From positions 1 to 20,276 of the forward strand of contig CAMYVI010000011.1 of the NCBI GenBank assembly GCA_947302185.1: a DNA stretch of 20,276 bases. The letters run 5' to 3'. Below the pieces are notes generated by a model. That model was not told the DNA's origin, did no database searches, and saw only the letters and a list, made by a program, of their open reading frames with translations. Positions 15,002 to 20,276 of this stretch are shown in pieces; position 1 is the stretch's first letter; each line of letters begins with the position of its first letter. The position numbers and the translations under genes are program-made. Source of the stretch: an uncultured Lachnospiraceae bacterium (GTDB taxonomy: Bacteria > Bacillota_A > Clostridia > Lachnospirales > Lachnospiraceae).

Positions 15002-15535
15002 TTACTCAATATATACGATTGACGATTTCCTGAAGGCAGACAAAATTCTGTTCCCGCCCGCATGAAACATGGAAATTGCGTACACGGTAGTAAGTATTTC
15101 CTGTGAGTTCAGGAAAGAAAGACAGACGATCGCGGATATGATTTCAACTGAGCCGTAAAAGAACTGATGGATCCATCTTCCGGACTGCAGACGTTTACTT
15201 TCTATCGAATGAACGACCGCAAGCAGTCCGGAAAAACCCATCGTTATGATCAGGTAGATCATCGCATACTGCCGCGGGACGTCGTCCATGTTGAGGGCGA
15301 AGAGTCCTGCGTCAAGGAGAAGGACGCCTTTGTAGAAAATATAAATCCCCCCGACCATATATCTGGCCATGGTGAAATAGTATATCAGCTGCTGAAGTCC
15401 GAAAATCATAAGAGCGAATTCGAGGACCAACAGGATAATCAGATAACCGGTTCCTTCCGTTAAATACATAAGGAGACCGAATATAATCATTACGAATCCG
15501 GTAAAAGCGTAGACAGCTTTCTGCAATCTGCTCAT
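15002..15535 (-). CDS. DUF308/HdeD-like six-helix membrane protein
   Basis: A 177-residue, very hydrophobic protein with about six membrane helices (roughly 8-24, 29-50, 60-78, 88-110, 121-140, 145-160). Spacing, size and short loops match the DUF308/HdeD-like family, whose function is not firmly known outside acid resistance in enterobacteria; the assignment is by overall look, not by a diagnostic motif. Charged residues concentrate in the loop around SIESKRLQSGRW and at the C-terminus. Its ATG overlaps the TGA of the DUF6765 gene upstream (ATGA, 15532-15535), so the two are translationally coupled and probably work together. It is followed by pth after 72 bp. Confidence 0.65.
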   Translation of the reverse strand: MSRLQKAVYAFTGFVMIIFGLLMYLTEGTGYLIILLVLEFALMIFGLQQLIYYFTMARYMVGGIYIFYKGVLLLDAGLFALNMDDVPRQYAMIYLIITMGFSGLLAVVHSIESKRLQSGRWIHQFFYGSVEIISAIVCLSFLNSQEILTTVYAISMFHAGGNRILSAFRKSSIVYIE

Positions 15536-16710
15536 ACTGCATCATCCTCCTGTTCCTTCTTATGCCTGAACTTCGCCAGTATGTGGAAATCTTTAATTCC
15601 GATGAAACCGAATTTTTCGTAATCAAGTGAGTAGCCTGCGAGAAGATTGCCTGATTTGTAGATCTTATTCGTGACCAGGCTCTTCTGGGCAAGGGCAGCG
15701 ACATAGAACTTGCCGAGGAGGGTATTGTCTTTGTCCTCCTTGGAGGCTTCGGTATACTCGTCCTCATATTTGGTAACATTGAAAATTTCGATTTCCTGTC
15801 CGGAGAGTTTTTCTCCGAATGCTTTCCAGTCAGCGCTCGCATTCAGCTGCTTTTTTTCAAGAAACGCCATTATCTCATCCTTGTACCCGGCGACCGCATC
15901 CCAGTCATAAACGTCGGTACAGAAGTCACTGTGTTCTCCGCGCAGATATTTCAGGGCGTAGATCATCTGACAGAAAGCATGGAGATAATCGGACGGGTTG
16001 TCTTTAAATATGTAGCTGTATTCGCCCCAGGCCGGCAGGAACTTGTAGCGGGCGTAACTGTAGTCCGGTAGATGACCGGCGCGCCCGTGACCGAGGTTCA
16101 TAATGCTGTGTTCGTTGCTCACATAGATGCTGTTGGCATATACGTGCAGTTCGGGATTGTCGCCGGCAACCGGATTATGGTTGAAAAGGACTCTGGACTC
16201 TGTTTCTTTCCCGTCTTCCGTGGTGATTTCATAAAAATCGATGGCATTATTTATAGCAAATGAAGGTGTTCCCGCAAAGTATCTGTGCGCCCACGTATCC
16301 GCGAGGACATGCATGGCGAGACCGCGTGCGGGGAGACTTTGCCCATTTGCAAGCCTGACCGTATCAACAAGAAGCTCACTGTTCGTATCGCAAATGAGAC
16401 GGTACTTGCGCAGCCATCTGTTAAAGCGGAATTTCGGGTAATTCTCGTACAGTTTAGCCGGCAGAAAATGGAAAGACGACCAGATGCGGGTAATAGACTG
16501 CAACCCCAAAATGTCGGTCCTTGCGTCTGCGAGCTCTATCTGAGTCTGTGTTGTTGCAGCGGCAGGGGGACCGTTGACCTTCGTTATCTGTGAAAGGGAG
16601 CAGCAGTCCACATATTGGGCGAAATATGCGATTGTGAGGCTTTCTTCATGACTGTGACCTGCAAGATATGCGGCACAATATGTTGCGTAGTAATGAAAAT
16701 CTTCCTGCAT
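15532..16710 (-). CDS. DUF6765 family protein, putative metal-dependent hydrolase
   Basis: A 392-residue protein beginning MQEDFHYYATYCAAYLAG, which I recognise as the DUF6765 family of unknown function. Potential metal ligands are clustered in patterns seen in zinc-dependent phospholipase C-like folds: D4, H6, H21 and D35 near the N-terminus, the HxxxDxWAH motif H134-D138-H142 and H208 in GHGRAGH. These suggest an alpha-helical metal hydrolase, but no reaction is known. No signal peptide or membrane helix is evident. An in-frame ATG at 16776 would add 22 residues and overlap the upstream gene. I chose 16710 because CCGGAGAATAATT gives a ribosome site, family members begin at MxxDFHYY, and the start then lies 2 bp after the upstream stop. 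It is coupled to the DUF308-like gene downstream by a 4-base overlap. The family call is good; the hydrolase idea is inference. Confidence 0.8.
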   Translation of the reverse strand: MQEDFHYYATYCAAYLAGHSHEESLTIAYFAQYVDCCSLSQITKVNGPPAAATTQTQIELADARTDILGLQSITRIWSSFHFLPAKLYENYPKFRFNRWLRKYRLICDTNSELLVDTVRLANGQSLPARGLAMHVLADTWAHRYFAGTPSFAINNAIDFYEITTEDGKETESRVLFNHNPVAGDNPELHVYANSIYVSNEHSIMNLGHGRAGHLPDYSYARYKFLPAWGEYSYIFKDNPSDYLHAFCQMIYALKYLRGEHSDFCTDVYDWDAVAGYKDEIMAFLEKKQLNASADWKAFGEKLSGQEIEIFNVTKYEDEYTEASKEDKDNTLLGKFYVAALAQKSLVTNKIYKSGNLLAGYSLDYEKFGFIGIKDFHILAKFRHKKEQEDDAV

Positions 16711-16712
16711 AA

Positions 16713-17276
16713 TTATTCTCCGGATGATTCTGTATTTGGTGAGGGCGTCTGTTTTTGAATTTTTTTCCGTAACCACCTGAGTCTGACTGCGGATACGACC
16801 AGCAACAGTAATGCCATATGGGAGGTCAGCTCAATGAAAGTCGATGTCAAAGTCTGTTCAGAGGCTGTCAGTATGAGCGCTTCATTGGTTCCGGTAATAA
16901 TTCTTCCGAGGAGGCCGATGGTCGTAGTAACATCGAAATGAAACAGCAGTGTCGCCCAAATCAGGTATATTATGCTCTTTTTTCTGCCTACTGCATCCCG
17001 CATGGCGGAACGGCAGAGGTACAGGCGGAAAAAGACACTCAAGGACGATACAGCGACAAACATGACATTGGATATGAGGTTAAGGATTTTCAGATTATCG
17101 TCGGCAATATCGGCAATATCGGAAAAATCTACCAAAACAGACCAATCGATCGGATGGACAGAGAGGCTTATGACGATCTTCAGGGTGGACCAGATGCCGA
17201 AAGCAAGAACAGCGAGGCCGCTGTAGAACAGAATATATTGTTGATGACGCATTTTTGCTTCCAAATTGGTTTCCAT
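16713..17276 (-). CDS. Four-helix membrane protein of unknown family, paralogue B
   Basis: A 187-residue membrane protein I do not recognise. It is a paralogue of the gene directly upstream: both share MRHQQYI/LRHQQYI, FYSGLAVLAFGIWS, RLYxCRSA, GRKK, a TLTxxFIExTSH segment and a closing RxRxLRxKI motif. Four hydrophobic segments are visible, around residues 15-38, 66-88, 101-122 and 145-167, followed by a basic then polar tail (QKQTPSPNTESSGE). The conserved Glu and His in FIExTSH lie within or next to the last helix and are unusual there. GGAG lies about 9 bases before the ATG. The gene follows its paralogue after 89 bp and ends 2 bp before the DUF6765 start, so coupling with DUF6765 is likely. 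No function can be assigned from sequence. Confidence 0.8.
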   Translation of the reverse strand: METNLEAKMRHQQYILFYSGLAVLAFGIWSTLKIVISLSVHPIDWSVLVDFSDIADIADDNLKILNLISNVMFVAVSSLSVFFRLYLCRSAMRDAVGRKKSIIYLIWATLLFHFDVTTTIGLLGRIITGTNEALILTASEQTLTSTFIELTSHMALLLLVVSAVRLRWLRKKIQKQTPSPNTESSGE

Positions 17277-17365
17277 ATTGGTGCACTCCGTTCATTCTTA
17301 GGAGAATGTCTCCGATAATTATATCTGTTATATGATCCGAAATAATCGGACGTTCGGGATTTCAT

Positions 17366-17908
17366 TTACGCCGCAGTGGTTTTCTCAGTATCTGCGGGTT
17401 TCTGCCGGACAATCTTTCTTCGAAGAATTCTTATTCTTATTCCCGATATTACCAGCATAAGCAGCGACAGGTGAGATGTAATCTCTATAAAGACAGTCGT
17501 GAGCGTATCTTCCGAGGCAAAAAAACCTCTGGAAGAATAAATTCCGTGAAGCATCTCCTGCAAAGTGTCAAGACTGAGGAGTATATTGACCACGAACAGC
17601 AGCAAAGCGATAATAAGATAAGTAACACGCTTTTTGCGTCCGAGAGATTCCTTAATTGCCGATCGGCAGATGTATAGCCTGAATATGGAATCGATGAACA
17701 GTACGATGTAGACGAAGATGGTGGTCAAAGCGTTGAAGATTCCTCTGTACTCATCTTCCAAATCGGTTATCTGCAGATAATCCACCCATTGAACGGGGCG
17801 TATGCTGAGGCTTATAAACAGTTTGATAGCGGACCAGATGCCGAAAGCAAGAACGGCGAGACCGCTGTAGAATACTATGTATTGTTGATGACGAAGTTCT
17901 GTTTCCAT
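17366..17908 (-). CDS. Four-helix membrane protein of unknown family, paralogue A
   Basis: A 180-residue membrane protein, paralogue of the next gene downstream and of no family known to me. It begins METELRHQQYIVFYSGLAVL and has hydrophobic segments near residues 10-32, 58-80, 92-112 and 140-160. Conserved features shared with the other copy are RLYICRSA, LGRKKRVTYLI, LTTVFIEITSH and IRIRILRRKI, with a polar tail. The loop between helices 1 and 2 (acidic, TDLEDEY) differs most between the copies. CGGAGCC gives a ribosome site 7 bases before the ATG. It starts 16 bp after the YuiD-like gene, so the two are very likely co-transcribed. Tandem duplication with divergence suggests the two form a hetero-oligomer or have split roles; this is inference. 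Confidence 0.8.
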   Translation of the reverse strand: METELRHQQYIVFYSGLAVLAFGIWSAIKLFISLSIRPVQWVDYLQITDLEDEYRGIFNALTTIFVYIVLFIDSIFRLYICRSAIKESLGRKKRVTYLIIALLLFVVNILLSLDTLQEMLHGIYSSRGFFASEDTLTTVFIEITSHLSLLMLVISGIRIRILRRKIVRQKPADTEKTTAA

Positions 17909-17924
17909 AAAAGCGGCTCCGATG

Positions 17925-18380
17925 TCAGAAGAATGTGTAAGATATTAAAGTAATGGCAAGTCCTAAAAGTCCGCCTGCGATGACCTGGAGCTTTGTGTGA
18001 CCGACGAATTCTTTGAGCTTCTGTTCCGGAGTCATGACGTCTTCCATCAAATCAGAGAGAAGGAGAAAAATGTCGTTGATCGCTTTGGCCTGCTTTCCGG
18101 TCTCGAGACGTACCCCCGAGGCATCGTGCATAGTGATGAAGGAGAAAAATACTGCCAGAGCAAAGAGCGGTGAGGAAAGGCCGCACTCGAATGCAATTGC
18201 CACGGTGACGCTGACTACCGTAGCGGAATGAGCGCTCGGCATACCGCCGTCCCCGACCAGTCTCGTGAGATCGATCTTGTGGTTGACAAGTGCATATATA
18301 ATTGTTTTTAAAATCTGAGCCGAAGCCCATCCGATAATACCTGATAAGATGACACGGTTCGCAAGTAATTCGTTCAGCAT
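17925..18380 (-). CDS. yuiD: YuiD/DUF212 family, PAP2-related membrane phosphatase-like protein
   Basis: A 151-residue protein of the DUF212 family (B. subtilis YuiD), distantly related to acid phosphatases and haloperoxidases of the PAP2 type. The signature GGMPSAHSATVV (S49, H51) is complete, as are DASGVRLETGKQAKAIN and LKEFVGHTKLQVIAGGLLG, where the late His would be the second catalytic residue of a PAP2-like site. K25 in AQILKT matches the conserved Lys. Several hydrophobic helices make it an integral membrane protein. The substrate is unknown; a lipid or polyprenyl phosphate is plausible. AAAGAGGTG precedes the ATG at good spacing, and a promoter with a perfect TATAAT lies just upstream. 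It is the first gene of the probable minus-strand operon. Confidence 0.93.
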   Translation of the reverse strand: MLNELLANRVILSGIIGWASAQILKTIIYALVNHKIDLTRLVGDGGMPSAHSATVVSVTVAIAFECGLSSPLFALAVFFSFITMHDASGVRLETGKQAKAINDIFLLLSDLMEDVMTPEQKLKEFVGHTKLQVIAGGLLGLAITLISYTFF

Positions 18381-18408
18381 AGAACACCTCTTTTCCTTAC
18401 ACCACTAT

Positions 18409-18437
18409 ATTATACATGTTTGGTGCCGGTTCTTAAA
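18409..18437 (-). promoter_or_regulatory. Promoter of the yuiD-to-P-type-ATPase operon
   Basis: On the minus strand a perfect TATAAT (18414-18409) is preceded after 17 bases by TTTAAG (18437-18432), a weak -35. The implied leader is about 25-30 nt. The rest of the 300-bp divergent gap (18438-18680) shows only a 10-base GAAAGCTTTC palindrome (18535-18544) and A/T-rich sequence before the plus-strand gene; no further gene was seen. Confidence 0.6.
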
Positions 18438-18680
18438 CATCGAAAATCTGTTTGCTCATCAAAACATATGACCGGTGTATATGTGACAGGTTCATTATGC
18501 AGCCGGAGTATGAGGTTCGCGCGCCGCAGTCACTGAAAGCTTTCGGACAGGTTACTCTGAAACAGACAGCAGAATGCAGTTATTATGTAATCAACATTCG
18601 AATATAGTTCATCAAAGGCAGTTTTTGTGGTATTGTATATATGTAAGAAGGCAAAAATATGCGGGACGGAGAGAAAGCAC

Positions 18681-19388
18681 ATGCTGAACGGAAGAATAAA
18701 ATTTGCAGGTACCGGAAATATGAGATCGTTTGACCTCGGAAATTCCTCTATGCTCGTCAGGATGTCCTTCGGTAACGTGCTTGTAGATTGCGGATACGCT
18801 AACTACGAAAGAATTGTAAGAAGCAGACTGATAGATGAAGTTGAATACCTGATGATAACGCATCTGCACGGAGACCATGCGGGGTCGATTCATCCGCTGC
18901 TGTTATATCTCCGATATCAGAAAAATGTCAGATGCAAGATCATAGTCCCGGATGATAATTTCAAGAAATATCTGATAGATTACTTCACATACTTTATGTC
19001 GGACTATACCAAATATGTGGAGTTTGTCGACGTGAAAAATGCGCCCGGTGTCGGATATTATGAAACAACGGGACTTCATTCGAATAAAATCGTCTCCTAT
19101 GCCTATACTTTCCGGATAGGCAGGCGTTTTGTCTATTACTCGGGCGATCTCGGAGATGTCACGGCGACGGAGCGATTCCTTAAGTGGGTGCTGGATTACA
19201 ATCCCGGTATGCAGATATCGGATTTTCTGGTCCTGCACGAGACGACATTTATTGAGAGGTCCGGACACACATATTATAAGGATCTGATGAAACTGGCTGA
19301 GAAATACGAGGTTTATGCATACCACTGCGATCACAGAAGGGCCCCGAAGGACTGTACACTTAAGTTCGTGGCAGAGGTGGATCAATAG
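18681..19388 (+). CDS. MBL-fold metallo-hydrolase (RNase Z-like fold)
   Basis: A 235-residue metallo-beta-lactamase-fold hydrolase. The signature HLHGDH gives H61, H63, D65 and H66; D156 in YYSGDLGD, H186 in VLHETTF and the late YHCDH (about 214-218) complete a two-metal site. The pattern of short strands, a GNVLVDCGY turn and a D-GD segment recalls RNase Z-like or phosphorylcholine/cyclic-nucleotide-type MBL hydrolases, but the substrate cannot be read. An in-frame ATG at 18627 would add 18 residues. I chose 18681 because GGAGAG lies at correct spacing and MLNGRIKFAGTGN begins the fold directly. It is a single gene, divergent from the membrane-protein operon and convergent with the phosphatase gene. 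No clear promoter was identified upstream. Confidence 0.9.
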   Translation: MLNGRIKFAGTGNMRSFDLGNSSMLVRMSFGNVLVDCGYANYERIVRSRLIDEVEYLMITHLHGDHAGSIHPLLLYLRYQKNVRCKIIVPDDNFKKYLIDYFTYFMSDYTKYVEFVDVKNAPGVGYYETTGLHSNKIVSYAYTFRIGRRFVYYSGDLGDVTATERFLKWVLDYNPGMQISDFLVLHETTFIERSGHTYYKDLMKLAEKYEVYAYHCDHRRAPKDCTLKFVAEVDQ

Positions 19389-19391
19389 GGA

Positions 19392-19417
19392 GCACTCTGA
19401 CCGCTGATGCAGAGTGC
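19392..19417 (+). terminator. Hairpin after the MBL-fold gene
   Basis: GCACTCTG (19392-19399) and CAGAGTGC (19410-19417) form a perfect 8-bp stem with a 10-base loop, just past the stop codon. No T-run follows on either strand, so it may be a weak bidirectional terminator between convergent genes or a 3' stabiliser. Confidence 0.45.
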
Positions 19418-19489
19418 CCGCTGATCTTAATTTGATCCTAATTCAGGGATGAATGCGGAAAGTAAATCCTGTCACTGACAAGGAAAGCT

Positions 19490-20227
19490 TCAGTAATATG
19501 TGAAAGCATCTTCCCCCTTGCCGAGGGTGTATTCAGTCAGATTCATACAGCATAGCCCCAGTCCGAAAGCGGTCCTGCGCCTTCCGATACCCGCGCAGCC
19601 GAGGTCAATGTTTATGATGCCGTTATCTCTGTCGATATAGGCGTTCGACGGGACCGGGTTTTCATCGATATATTGGACCGGGACATGACCGATAATATGG
19701 GTTCTTTTATCTGTTCTGTATTTCTTCTTGGAAACATGTTCCCATGTGCGCCAGGGAGAGTTCCAGACGACATCCATTGCGATACTGTATGGGACGTCTT
19801 TAAATAATACACTGTTCTTGTCTGCTATAAAGTCAGAGTGGCTGAGCAGAAAATGATCTTCTTCGAGGGTCAGGTCTATCTGCAGCGCCATATTCCCTAT
19901 GAAATCAAGTATGTCAGTCTGCTCTTTTGCGGAGAGCTTTTCAAATTGTGCCCGGGTGACGGTTCCGCCATTGGCGCTGTAGAGCCAGGAGTTATCTTTG
20001 TCTGGAATTCTGTAGTTGGTATACATCATCAGTTCGTGGTTTCCCATTATGCACATAACATTATCCCGTTTCATGATATCCTGCAGCATGGGGATACTTT
20101 CGGGACCGCGGTCTATTATATCTCCGAGAATATACAGAAAATCATCGTCGGAGAAATGAATGGAATCAAGCATTTTTTTGAAACGGCTATACTGTCCGTG
20201 GATATCGCTGCATGCGTAAACGTTCAT
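19490..20227 (-). CDS. PPP-type metallophosphatase (Ser/Thr phosphatase or diadenosine tetraphosphatase)
   Basis: A 245-residue calcineurin-like phosphoesterase. The N-terminal DIHGQ (D8, H10), GDIIDRGPE (D36, D39) and GNHE (N63, H64, E65) are the metal and catalytic motifs of the PPP family; LLSHSDF and IGHVPV carry the two later His ligands. The length and short loops fit bacterial PrpE/ApaH-like enzymes, which remove phosphate from Ser/Thr proteins or split Ap4A; sequence alone does not decide between them. VVWNSPWRTWEH recalls the conserved Trp/Arg segment of PrpA/PrpB-like phosphatases. AAAGGAGATGACCC lies directly before the ATG. The gene is convergent with the MBL-fold gene; upstream neighbours are outside the window. 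Confidence 0.93.
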   Translation of the reverse strand: MNVYACSDIHGQYSRFKKMLDSIHFSDDDFLYILGDIIDRGPESIPMLQDIMKRDNVMCIMGNHELMMYTNYRIPDKDNSWLYSANGGTVTRAQFEKLSAKEQTDILDFIGNMALQIDLTLEEDHFLLSHSDFIADKNSVLFKDVPYSIAMDVVWNSPWRTWEHVSKKKYRTDKRTHIIGHVPVQYIDENPVPSNAYIDRDNGIINIDLGCAGIGRRRTAFGLGLCCMNLTEYTLGKGEDAFTYY

Positions 20228-20276
20228 GGGTCATCTCCTTTATATGGTGTGATGAGACTGAGCTGTACTTTGATAT

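Noticed and set aside
18420..18437. CCGGTTCTTAAAC resembling the 4057-4130 repeat
   Set aside because: Only about nine bases match, it lacks the GGGGAC part and any inverted partner; it also overlaps the yuiD promoter.

Overview
The window looks like a chromosomal piece of an anaerobic, moderate-GC Gram-positive bacterium, most likely a Clostridia member of the Lachnospiraceae type. The grounds are the rubrerythrin pair, strong AGGAGG-type ribosome binding sites, sigma-A-like promoters with 17-bp spacers, a DUF2298 membrane protein, a metG-tatD pair, a YuiD-type protein and a DUF6765 protein. The taxonomic call is inference. I found no rRNA, tRNA, CRISPR array, phage gene or transposase gene.

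Layout. At the left edge, on the minus strand, a reverse rubrerythrin (rubredoxin domain first) is followed by a classical rubrerythrin cut by the window edge; together they would remove peroxide and oxygen using reduced rubredoxin. A divergent intergenic region then leads, through a very good promoter and a leader of about 190 nt, to a large DUF2298 polytopic membrane protein with an unusual hydrophilic insert. A clean terminator closes it, followed by a small cluster of three direct and one inverted copies of GGGGACGGTTCTTAAC (a REP-like repeat). Next come metG, with a C-terminal tRNA-binding domain on a repeat linker, and tatD, both on the plus strand. After a hairpin and a strong promoter there are two tandem, clearly paralogous glycogen branching enzymes (GH13 with CBM48). 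The first carries a striking alanine/glutamate/lysine tail. A terminator lies between the two genes.

A 99-bp near-perfect palindrome with 15-bp terminal inverted repeats separates the second branching enzyme from a convergent minus-strand gene set. Read in its direction of transcription (18380 down to 11732), that set is: YuiD/DUF212 phosphatase-like membrane protein, two tandem paralogous four-helix membrane proteins of unknown family, a DUF6765 putative metal-dependent protein, a DUF308-like membrane protein, peptidyl-tRNA hydrolase (pth), and a CtpE/YoaB-like P-type cation ATPase. Gaps are 16, 89, 2, -4, 72 and 18 bp, so these seven genes are probably one operon. The block from 15002 to 17908 is the least characterised part of the window and the best candidate for an undescribed membrane-associated system.

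At the right end lie a plus-strand MBL-fold hydrolase, divergent from the operon, and a minus-strand PPP-type metallophosphatase. All positions, motifs and repeats were read by eye; family names rest on motif recognition without database searches.
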